Below are positions 1-7,324 of a stretch of DNA of 15,321 nucleotides, piece after piece; within the stretch, counting starts at the first letter, position 1; each line of letters begins with the position of its first letter. Under the pieces are notes generated by a model. It was given only the letters and a program-made list of their open reading frames with translations, searched no databases and had not been told where the DNA came from. The translations under genes were made by a program, and so were the position numbers. The stretch is from Gracilaria caudata (taxonomy: Eukaryota; Rhodophyta; Florideophyceae; Gracilariales; Gracilariaceae), in contig JASCIV010000611.1 in NCBI GenBank assembly GCA_030374735.1, forward strand, positions 1 through 15,321, read 5' to 3'.

Positions 1-2680
1 CACCGAAAAGGAAAAATCCAGGAGCTTGGGAGACTACATCACCATTTTCATTTCCAAGCAGCACTTCTCCTCTATCAATAACGCTAACGAGCCTCTCAAG
101 AAGTTCCGGTGGGGCAAGGTTTATTTCATCTAATAGAATCCATTTTCCTTCCCGCATGGCTTTCGCGAGGACTCCTTCTGAAAAGGCGAATCCAAGCTTC
201 TTCTTTTCATTTCTGGCAGAAGACTTCGCTGTCGAGAGCCGATGTTCCGTATTTCCTCCGTACGCTGATGACGAACGAGGTCTTTTGCGAGGAGGCTCAT
301 CATGTTCTTCTTGCTTATCTGTACCAGGGGAGTTTTTTGCTCTAGCGTCACACACTGTTTCAGATGGTGAGAGCGAAACTTGTAACTTTGCCAGCTCTTT
401 CGCAATGGAATCCCACTCTAGTGAAAGCCGCTGATTAGCTGCTTTCTGCTCTTTTGGAAAAGCTTTCAAAGCCCCGGCCATTAACCTAATCGCCCGCTCG
501 TGGTTTTGACTGGAAGTACAAGCACGTTGCAAAGCATCAAGGAAGCGGGTGTTCTTTTCCTTCGACATGACTTGACAAAACAAAAGCTCAAAACGCTTTC
601 CGAGAGTAGACACAGCACTTTCGAGCTCCAAAGGCTTGAAACCTCCGATTAAGTCCCCGATGTCACTCTGACGAGAAAGATTGACAACCACTAGCTCCTG
701 GTCTAGAAGAGAGGCTAGTTCTTGCACGACAGATGTCTTTCCTGATCCGGCCTCCCCAACGAGCAACACATGTTCTTGCATTTGTAAAGACCTCAGCGCA
801 ATTTCAAGCAATCTTGACGTATGACCGTTAATTGCCAACTTTGGACGGAAGGGTTGAGGTCTATTTCTTTTCAGCTGATATGATGCTCTTCCAATACTGA
901 GTTTGCTCTGATCGCTCAAAACAATGGGTCGGTGTTTGAGGCACAGATCCCGCACAGTTTCAGGGCCCAGCGACCACGACTTTGCTAGAATGCCCAAAAT
1001 ATGCTCTTGCTCAGAATGAACGTGAGAACTTGATCCAAGAACGTCGTATGAGTCTTTCACGGCTTGTTCGACAGATAACGCCTTAAACGAGTTTCTTGTT
1101 TCTTCCAGGCGACGACAGATACGGATCGCTTCTCGCATAGTTGGCCGTCTCATAAGCGTACCTCTAATGCTTTCAACAGACCGAGCTGTCTCTTCAACTG
1201 CTGCCACAACTCGCTCTACGCAGTCTTGAATAGACGCAAACCGCATCTTCAAAACGTCTACTTTCTCAATACTTGAAAGCCCTTGCATGTGCACCCGCTT
1301 CCATGTGCTCCATCCTCCGGGAGGCTCCCAAGAGTCGTCCGCATCGCTTTCAGGTGTGCTTCGTGTTGCAATACAGCGAAATCCCTTCGCTATTCGGATC
1401 GGTTCTCCCCGTCCAGGGGCATCTAATGTATCACCTGGTTTCGCTTTTGCAAGCTGCAAGAGAACGGGAAGAGCAGATGAGGTGCTTTGGTCCCCGCGGC
1501 TGATGTTTTCAAATACGAGCCAGTCCCCATTTCGAGCTGCGAGACCAATAGGTCCTGGTCGCCATGTGAATCCGCCCCCATCTGGTAAGGGTACAATTTC
1601 ACCCACAAGGGAGGTGAACGAATCGCCATCTGAAGATATCATTGCGTTATCCATCTGTATGAACGTCACACCAGGAACCTTGAAGTAATCCGAGGGTTTT
1701 GTTCCAATATACAAAACTTCCCTAGCAAGATAGGACAGAATCGTACTCTTCCCACACCCCGTTGGACCTTCTAGTATAAATGAAACGCCACAAGCCAGAT
1801 AGTCGGAAATATCTTCTATTGCCTGCCGTATGGACTGCGTGATGACCATTCTGTCAGCGGGTAACGTCTCATGAATATCAGCTTTAGACTCGATTTCCAT
1901 ACCCTCATCAGGTTTCGAAAAATCCTTCGTGATAGACCTTCGTGGAAGCAAGTTCTTGCATATTCGCACATAATGAGGAGCGGCATTTCCGTATGAATTC
2001 GGTAGGGCTGCAATTACGTCATTGTCAACATTCTGCAATGACCTAAACATAGAGGGAACGCTAGAGCTCACAAGGGACCGTGTGAATGAGGCCCATCGCA
2101 GTTCACGCCAGAAGGATGGTGCGTTTGCATGTTCGTGCTCAGACTCCCATTCGCAAAGATGTGTGATTGGCTCCATGGCCTCATGGACTTTGATATCATA
2201 CAGGCAGGAAAGCGCAAGTTTAGATTCTGGACAGTTGTTATCAGCCGCTCTTTGTATGGTTCGGCCCCAGTCACACATGTTTTGAAGCAGTGGACCGCAT
2301 ATAAACGCAAAAAAAGTAACTGTTCTTAAATCAAAGTTGTTAAAGTCCTGAACGTGTTGTTGAAGAAACAGAAGTGCTAGTTCAAGGTTTCCCGGAAGAC
2401 CTCTCATGATTGACAACAATCTCGCTGCGGTTGCTGCGACATTGCCCGGTTCGTAAGTTAGAATTTGAACAACTTCGCGCAGAACGCGCTCCGGAAGATG
2501 AGATGCGGCACGATACACATGTAATGGAGTTAATTCAGGGCGGGAAAATGCCTTTGCCAGCGAAGAGGTGGTAGGTTCCGATGAGAAGTGAAATACATCT
2601 GGAATGACCTCCCCAAAAACTTCTAATGCTCTGGAACGAGGAGAACGCTCATGTCGAGGTTCAGGCGTGTCAATTTCCAT
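1..2680 (-). CDS. MDN1: Midasin (Rea1/MDN1), N-terminal part; runs off the left window edge
   Basis: Midasin is a giant dynein-like AAA+ ATPase that strips assembly factors from pre-60S ribosomal particles in the nucleolus and nucleoplasm. Reading the minus strand from the ATG at 2678-2680 gives 893 uninterrupted codons to the window edge. An in-frame TGA at 2702-2704 makes this the first possible start. About 300 helical N-terminal residues precede AAA1, as in the family. AAA1 has P-loop GPTGCGKS at residues 305-312 and a weak Walker B, WLVFEN, at 387-392. AAA2 has P-loop GEAGSGKTS at 642-650, then QSDIGDLIGGFKP, and a strong Walker B WILLDEIN (847-854) followed by LAPPELLERL, which is typical of midasin. 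A charged insert with PPRKRPR (about 796-802) lies between the AAA2 Walker motifs. AAA3-AAA6, the linker and the MIDAS domain would lie beyond base 1. There are no introns in 2.7 kb. The gene diverges from HBS1. Identification is firm from motif order and the AAA2 wording. Confidence 0.93.
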   Translation of the reverse strand, partial: MEIDTPEPRHERSPRSRALEVFGEVIPDVFHFSSEPTTSSLAKAFSRPELTPLHVYRAASHLPERVLREVVQILTYEPGNVAATAARLLSIMRGLPGNLELALLFLQQHVQDFNNFDLRTVTFFAFICGPLLQNMCDWGRTIQRAADNNCPESKLALSCLYDIKVHEAMEPITHLCEWESEHEHANAPSFWRELRWASFTRSLVSSSVPSMFRSLQNVDNDVIAALPNSYGNAAPHYVRICKNLLPRRSITKDFSKPDEGMEIESKADIHETLPADRMVITQSIRQAIEDISDYLACGVSFILEGPTGCGKSTILSYLAREVLYIGTKPSDYFKVPGVTFIQMDNAMISSDGDSFTSLVGEIVPLPDGGGFTWRPGPIGLAARNGDWLVFENISRGDQSTSSALPVLLQLAKAKPGDTLDAPGRGEPIRIAKGFRCIATRSTPESDADDSWEPPGGWSTWKRVHMQGLSSIEKVDVLKMRFASIQDCVERVVAAVEETARSVESIRGTLMRRPTMREAIRICRRLEETRNSFKALSVEQAVKDSYDVLGSSSHVHSEQEHILGILAKSWSLGPETVRDLCLKHRPIVLSDQSKLSIGRASYQLKRNRPQPFRPKLAINGHTSRLLEIALRSLQMQEHVLLVGEAGSGKTSVVQELASLLDQELVVVNLSRQSDIGDLIGGFKPLELESAVSTLGKRFELLFCQVMSKEKNTRFLDALQRACTSSQNHERAIRLMAGALKAFPKEQKAANQRLSLEWDSIAKELAKLQVSLSPSETVCDARAKNSPGTDKQEEHDEPPRKRPRSSSAYGGNTEHRLSTAKSSARNEKKKLGFAFSEGVLAKAMREGKWILLDEINLAPPELLERLVSVIDRGEVLLGNENGDVVSQAPGFFLFG

Positions 2681-3641
2681 TGTGAACAGTGCTGAAAGTT
2701 CTCAAGGGCCTGTGATTTCTCGACAAGACTTGAGCCGTGGGTGAAAGAGTGTGATAGGAGCAAAACTCTGGCTTCCTCTACTCTTTTAAGCTGGGAAGAA
2801 ATTTTGAACGTTAGTGTCTGGCTTGCTGAGCAGCTCTGAACGAGAAAAGTAGGGTAGTATGGGGATGTTTATGTCGTCCAATGGCCCCGAAAAGAACAAC
2901 AACCCGTAGTCGAAGGACGTACTTGCCTGCTTTCACGCCACCGCCGACGGATTGATCCGAACCGTCCGCGTTGGCGACGTGCGTGACATGCAATGTGTGC
3001 GGGCGTGACAACCTTTACGCCTGGACTGTGATAGCCGCTGGACTCCCAGACAAAGAGGTTAATTGGGCTACGAGGGTTACCACACCAGGGAGGTAGTCGT
3101 GGTAGCCTGTAATCGTCGATTACGTTCTGCACCACTTTTGGCTGTACACCTGGACCCATCAGACTACTGTGCCAGAGAGTCATCCAGTCCAAACAACTTC
3201 CGCGGAATCTGCATTGATGCACCAGTTCCATTCGTAGAGTCACCGGAGCAGCAACACCTCAACGTGCTACTAGTTGTCACGGGTCAAAAATCGAAGGGCC
3301 TTTTACGAAGGCATCTTATTCATCTTTCGTTCACTTCCAGACTGCTGTCCATTTCATCTGCTGTGGACATCCTCAGTGATAGGAACCAAGTGCTTGGTAA
3401 CCTCGCCATCTCAGGATCCAAAAGACGTTTTTATTCTCTTGATACAACATTCTTTCTCTGCGATAGAAGCCCAAGGACACTCGCGTTTTGAAGGGTTCAG
3501 CGTTCTTGAAGTTCGTTTCCTGCTGCAAACCGTGGGCTACTTGTTTGGTATTTGTTTCTTTGCTTCAACAGGGTATGCGTGTGGTCGCTTCTATGCTCAT
3601 TTAATGCTACCGTTTTGAAGCCACTTCGATAGGATACACTC
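2681..3641. promoter_or_regulatory. Divergent intergenic region between MDN1 and HBS1
   Basis: These 961 bases separate two genes that read away from each other, so both promoters and 5' leaders must lie here. A TATA-like TTAAAAG on the minus strand (2783-2789) sits about 100 bases upstream of the MDN1 ATG. A 7-bp inverted repeat, AAAGAGT (2744-2750) and ACTCTTT (2780-2786), overlaps it. Structured sequence lies at 3065-3123. Two overlapping plus-strand frames (3063-3491 and 3274-3618) begin with TTG rather than ATG, match nothing I recognise and are treated as chance or 5' leader. The second ends 23 bases before the HBS1 ATG. I see no convincing third gene. Confidence 0.6.
3065..3123. other. 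Cluster of short inverted repeats in the MDN1-HBS1 spacer
   Basis: GGTTACCAC (3075-3083) can pair with GTGGTAGCC (3099-3107) as a 9-bp RNA stem with one G-U pair. GGCTAC (3066-3071) is the alternative partner of GTAGCC (3102-3107). Immediately downstream is a 15-base palindrome, GTAATCG-T-CGATTAC (3109-3123). This may be a dyad protein-binding site or a hairpin in the leader RNA. No function can be assigned from sequence. Confidence 0.4.
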
Positions 3642-5834
3642 ATGTCTCGCCATCGGCACATCCGTAATTTGAGATATGAGGACTATATGGACGACGACTA
3701 CTACGATGAGGACTACTATGAGGAAGAAGAAGAAGAACCTTCTGTATATGATGAACCGTCACACCAAGATCAAAATGCTGAGAACCCGGATGAGCTTTTC
3801 GAGGACCTCGTCCAGCAATTTAGAGAACATCTACAAGACGAAACTCTCTCTGCTGCAGAAGTAGATACTGCAATCACCGCCGCAAACTACGACATAGAGC
3901 AAGCCCTCAAACGGATTAAGCTTCAGAGAGAGGGTTCAGCTCAAACTGAGCAAAAGAAACTAGCGCAGCTCGAGCTGAAGACTCCGTCAGACCTTGGACA
4001 GCTAGTTTCACATGAAGCAGAGCGTCAAGCGCTGCCCCTTCCGCCCGAATCCGAAGTCAATGTCAACGACCTTGAACTAGCGGGGTTCTCAACTGTCATG
4101 CACTTGAAGCCGCCATCACAGTGGGCTACGAAGCCGTACAATTTTGAGGACCCATCACCAGATGATGCTATTTTCGCGAAGCAAAAGAAAGCTTCTCAGC
4201 GCGTGCAGTCCATACGGTTCCCCAAAGTTTCCGCACTGCGCAATTCCTCATCAAAACCCCGTGTCGGGGAGGATAAGCCCATGCCCAACAAGACTCCGTT
4301 GAAGACTAAAGCCACTGCTTCAAGCTCTGAAACAGCAAAGTCTCAACTTAGTGAATGCAAAACGGCATCGAAACCCCCGAGAAAACAAAAGCCAGTCGTA
4401 AAGAAGAACGCAGCGGCAGAAAAGCCTCCTGAAGTGCAACGTCTCAAGAAGATCGACTTCTCACAAAAGGTGAAGAAGGGTTCAACCTCCATACCTGTTG
4501 TAATTGCAGGTCACGTCGATGCAGGCAAAAGCACCTTGTTGTGTCAGTTACTGAAGCAGATGAAATCCAAGGCCACTCCCCAGTCAAAGAGACGAAAAGC
4601 CCCCCAGAATATTGCGTGGGAGACCGACGAAGACGGGGTGGAACGAGAGAGGGGTGTGACAATAGATATTGCCACAAGAATCTTTGAAAGTCAAGGACGT
4701 AAATACGCGCTCATTGATGCGCCTGGTCATCGTGATTTCGTCCCGGCAATGATACTGGGAGCATCTCAGGCTTCTGCCGCTATTCTGGTGGTTGATTCTG
4801 CCCCTGGTGAGTTTGAGTCAGGATTTTCGGAGAACGGACAAACAAGAGAGCATGCACTCGTTTTAAAAGCTCTAGGAATTAACAGACTGGTTGTGGTTGT
4901 AAACAAAATGGACATGGTCTCGTACAAGAAAGAGCGTTACATGGAAGTGACAAAGAAGATTCAGAGTTATCTTGGTAATAACGGATGGAAGACTTCGAAG
5001 AGCGTAAGTTTTGTCGCAGCGTCGGGGAGGGAAGGTATCAATTTGATTTCGCCTCCAGATAAGAACCATCCTTTGTCACAATGGTACAAGGGAAACTCTG
5101 TGCTCGAAGAGATTGAGAAGTTAGAAACCGTGAGTATCTCAACTATTGAAGAAGACAGTCAGAAATCAACGCGTTTTGTGGTTTCAGATTTCTTCAGAAG
5201 CGCTTCGCTAGGTGGAGACGGTGCTGTCACTGGTCGTCTCATATGTGGTTCAATTGCTCCAAAGGACCGTCTCGCTCTTTGCCCAGGAGGTGCAACGGTG
5301 GCTGTCAAAGCAGTTGAACTAGCGCCCGGGGAAAGAGCGCAAGTGGCAGTTGCAGGTGTAGATAGTCTACCAGTGTCCTTGGGTCTACAGAATCTCACGG
5401 AAGGCATTCTGATTTCCCCCGGTAATGTGCTGTGTGACCCCCAAAAACCGGCGCTAGTAGCTACAAAGTTTCGTGCCCAGCTGATCACGACATCTACGCA
5501 AACAGTCTTGCTGCAAGGGACTTGTGGAGTGCTACATGTAGGCGGTGGGGCTGAAGCGGCCTCAATAACGAGACTGATTGAATTCGTGCAAACGAAGAGA
5601 GGGGGGAAAAATGGGAAGAAAAGAGTACCGAGACGTCTGGTGAAGGGAGAGTCAGCCATGGTTGAAATCAAATGCGAACGCGGAGTTGCAATGGAGAAAT
5701 CGTCCGAAGTGAAGGGGCTCGGGAGGTTCGCTTTCCGGCAAAATGGCCACACACTCGCAGTGGGGCTTGTACAAGAAATCATGGAAACATGTGGAGATGA
5801 TGCGAAGGACAAAACTCCAGGATCTGCTAACTAA
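3642..5834 (+). CDS. HBS1: HBS1-like translational GTPase (no-go decay / ribosome rescue)
   Basis: HBS1 delivers Dom34/Pelota to the empty A site of stalled ribosomes in the cytosol and, after GTP hydrolysis, leads to subunit splitting and no-go or non-stop mRNA decay. The 730-residue product starts MSRHRHIRNLRYEDY followed by an acidic, Tyr-rich run, very like the HBS1 N-terminus. An HBS1_N-type helical segment follows (about 47-95) and then a Lys/Pro/Ser-rich linker (about 180-280). The GTPase domain has G1 GHVDAGKS (290-297), the G2 threonine in RERGVTID (T340), G3 DAPGH (359-363), G4 NKMD (421-424) and G5 SGREG (461-465). Two EF-Tu-type beta-barrels follow, from about 513 and about 605, ending in a domain III containing LGRFAFRQNGHTLAVG. 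The N-terminal signature favours HBS1 over eRF3 or eEF1A. The ATG at 3642 is the conserved start. The gene is intronless, divergent from MDN1 and convergent with the V-ATPase gene. Confidence 0.95.
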   Translation: MSRHRHIRNLRYEDYMDDDYYDEDYYEEEEEEPSVYDEPSHQDQNAENPDELFEDLVQQFREHLQDETLSAAEVDTAITAANYDIEQALKRIKLQREGSAQTEQKKLAQLELKTPSDLGQLVSHEAERQALPLPPESEVNVNDLELAGFSTVMHLKPPSQWATKPYNFEDPSPDDAIFAKQKKASQRVQSIRFPKVSALRNSSSKPRVGEDKPMPNKTPLKTKATASSSETAKSQLSECKTASKPPRKQKPVVKKNAAAEKPPEVQRLKKIDFSQKVKKGSTSIPVVIAGHVDAGKSTLLCQLLKQMKSKATPQSKRRKAPQNIAWETDEDGVERERGVTIDIATRIFESQGRKYALIDAPGHRDFVPAMILGASQASAAILVVDSAPGEFESGFSENGQTREHALVLKALGINRLVVVVNKMDMVSYKKERYMEVTKKIQSYLGNNGWKTSKSVSFVAASGREGINLISPPDKNHPLSQWYKGNSVLEEIEKLETVSISTIEEDSQKSTRFVVSDFFRSASLGGDGAVTGRLICGSIAPKDRLALCPGGATVAVKAVELAPGERAQVAVAGVDSLPVSLGLQNLTEGILISPGNVLCDPQKPALVATKFRAQLITTSTQTVLLQGTCGVLHVGGGAEAASITRLIEFVQTKRGGKNGKKRVPRRLVKGESAMVEIKCERGVAMEKSSEVKGLGRFAFRQNGHTLAVGLVQEIMETCGDDAKDKTPGSAN

Positions 5835-6072
5835 ACACCTCTAAAAACCGTTCTCTTCTAGTGAACTGAATTCAAAAGTTGTGAACTATAATAACTGAAG
5901 TAGGAAAGCAAAACTGAGGTAAAGGTGTATTGTAATGTGAAACCAGAAGGCGTGTGGACGCACAGAATGATTTCTACCACTCGGTGATATACCACATTAT
6001 TTCAGTTAGTTAGATTCGTACGGCAAAACACAGTGCAGCGGAAACATGTGACATGCAACACGATTACTTAGC

Positions 6073-6891
6073 TTAGAAAAGAACATCAGGGTCAGCACCG
6101 GTGTGTGCGTCAAGAATGGACGGAGTGGTGGCACTTCCATTGGCGAAGGCTGTTTCATCAAAGCTGGTCAAAGCTTGTTTTCTTCGCTCCTCAAGCTCCT
6201 TCCCTTCCTTCGCAATCTTTTCTCTTTCCTTCTTGTTTTGAATAAGCTTGAGTCGGAAGAATTCTTCCCTTTCCATTTCATCCAGCTCTGACAACACATA
6301 CGCAATCGTATTTTCCAATCGTGGCTTGATGACATTCTCTAGGGCGTTAACTCTCCTGTTGGTGAGCTTGATAGCTTCATCGAGGATAATGAAGGAGGTT
6401 TGCAGGGATGCCAGCTTGACGAGCAATTCAAGAGTATCCGCGAATGCACCACGAGCTTCGCCAATCTGTTGGCCACCCTTAGAAAGACCAGCAAGGCTCG
6501 CAGCTCCCTTTCCTGAAGCGTCCTTTCCCTCGGCTTCGGCGACCTTGACGCCCACTCTGGAGAAGACCGGGATGGTGACGCCTGCAACGTTGTCGGGAGA
6601 CATCTTCACCTTCATAGAAGCATCATCAACGTTCTCGATCACGATATGCTTTAGCTCATCACCGAAGGCATACTTGGCGAGGGCGAGGGCGAGCATAGCC
6701 TCCCGTGATTCCTCTCCAGCTGCCTCCTTATTGCGCAGAATATCGGAGAGAATAGCTCGAAAACGTACGAGCAACGCATCTGACTTCTTCTTGAGCATGG
6801 AATGACCTTTCTTCGCACCGGACAGCTTTGCCTTGACCTGCTGCAAGGCCATTCGCGACGGCACAACGGTGAGACGCTGGTTGGAAGACAT
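6073..6891 (-). CDS. VMA8: V-type proton ATPase subunit D
   Basis: Subunit D is the coiled-coil central rotor shaft of the cytosolic V1 sector. It couples ATP hydrolysis in the A3B3 head to proton pumping through the membrane ring of vacuoles and endomembranes. With the ATG at 6891 the product has 272 residues, normal for the family. It begins MSSNQRLTVVPSRMALQQVK and has GAKKGHSMLKKKSDAL (25-40), the standard N-terminal helix. The C-terminal helix carries FIILDEAIKLTNRRVNALE (167-185), VIKPRLENTI and the charged run LDEMEREEFFRLK. An Ala/Gly/Lys-rich stretch (119-145) lies in the variable head region. The reading frame stays open upstream to an ATG at 7086, adding 65 residues rich in Ser, Pro, Arg and Ala. 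I choose the inner ATG because homologues start there and it has a favourable ACCGCC context. The gene is intronless and convergent with HBS1 (238-base gap). Confidence 0.95.
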   Translation of the reverse strand: MSSNQRLTVVPSRMALQQVKAKLSGAKKGHSMLKKKSDALLVRFRAILSDILRNKEAAGEESREAMLALALAKYAFGDELKHIVIENVDDASMKVKMSPDNVAGVTIPVFSRVGVKVAEAEGKDASGKGAASLAGLSKGGQQIGEARGAFADTLELLVKLASLQTSFIILDEAIKLTNRRVNALENVIKPRLENTIAYVLSELDEMEREEFFRLKLIQNKKEREKIAKEGKELEERRKQALTSFDETAFANGSATTPSILDAHTGADPDVLF

Positions 6892-7320
6892 GGCGGTGCG
6901 AATGTGGAGAACAGATGGAGTGGCGCGAGATGGCGGGGAGAGACCTGTGCGACCAGGCGACGATCGGCTCGGAAGAAGCAGGGGCGAAGTGTGGCATGGA
7001 CACGCATCCCTTTTCCGATTAACGGATCGAGGTGTAGCGAAAGGCGATTGCGGAACTGCGGCAGCGGCAGTGGCAGCGACACGCATGTCACGCGTGCCAT
7101 TGGTAGCAGTCGCGCGCGCTGGCCACGCGTCCCACGGCGCGTGCTGTCAGCGCTCTCTTCTGGTGCACGTGAGCTGCATTCTGCGAACCGCTGTGGTTAG
7201 TGCTCTTGATCTTCTCCTCGCCGCCGTCCCCCGCTGCCGACGGGACCGTCTCCAACTTCTCCTGCTCATGGGTGTCCGTCTTACCTCCGATCCCTTCGTT
7301 TATGCCCCCGATGCCTCGCC
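6892..7320. promoter_or_regulatory. Divergent promoter region between V-ATPase D and HMG-CoA synthase
   Basis: This 429-base spacer is between two divergent start codons and must contain both promoters. It is visibly CpG-rich, especially around 7108-7160 (CGCGCGCGC, ACGCGT, GGCGCGTG), unlike the flanking coding sequence. A CCAAT motif is present in both orientations as CCATTGG near 7099. No TATA box is obvious. On the minus side the sequence remains open in the V-ATPase D frame up to 7086. On the plus side it contains several upstream ATGs before the synthase start. Confidence 0.6.
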
Positions 7321-7324
7321 ATGA
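7268..7324 (+). other. Upstream ORF whose stop codon overlaps the HMG-CoA synthase start (ATGA)
   Basis: An ATG at 7268 opens an 18-codon frame (MGVRLTSDPFVYAPDASP) that ends with TGA at 7322-7324. The four bases ATGA at 7321-7324 are therefore both the synthase start and the upstream stop. A second upstream ATG at 7302 and another at 7311, in the third frame, read into the coding region as far as 7475. Whether any of these is in the mRNA depends on the transcription start, which cannot be seen. Confidence 0.4.

Noticed and set aside
109..434. Plus-strand open frames of 78-92 codons
   Set aside because: They lie antisense to the AAA2 module of midasin, whose minus frame is continuous and recognisable.
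1287..1688. 133-codon plus-strand frame
   Set aside because: Antisense to midasin AAA1; composition shows no domain.
3065..3108. tRNA-like fold suggested by GGCTAC/GTAGCC
   Set aside because: Only about 43 bases between stem ends, no T-loop consensus and no anticodon arm.
3063..3618. Two overlapping plus-strand frames of 142 and 114 codons upstream of HBS1
   Set aside because: Both start with TTG, match no known family and overlap each other; more likely promoter or leader.
5159..5812. 217-codon minus-strand frame
   Set aside because: Antisense shadow of the HBS1 beta-barrel domains.
6248..6805. 185-codon plus-strand frame
   Set aside because: Antisense shadow of V-ATPase subunit D.
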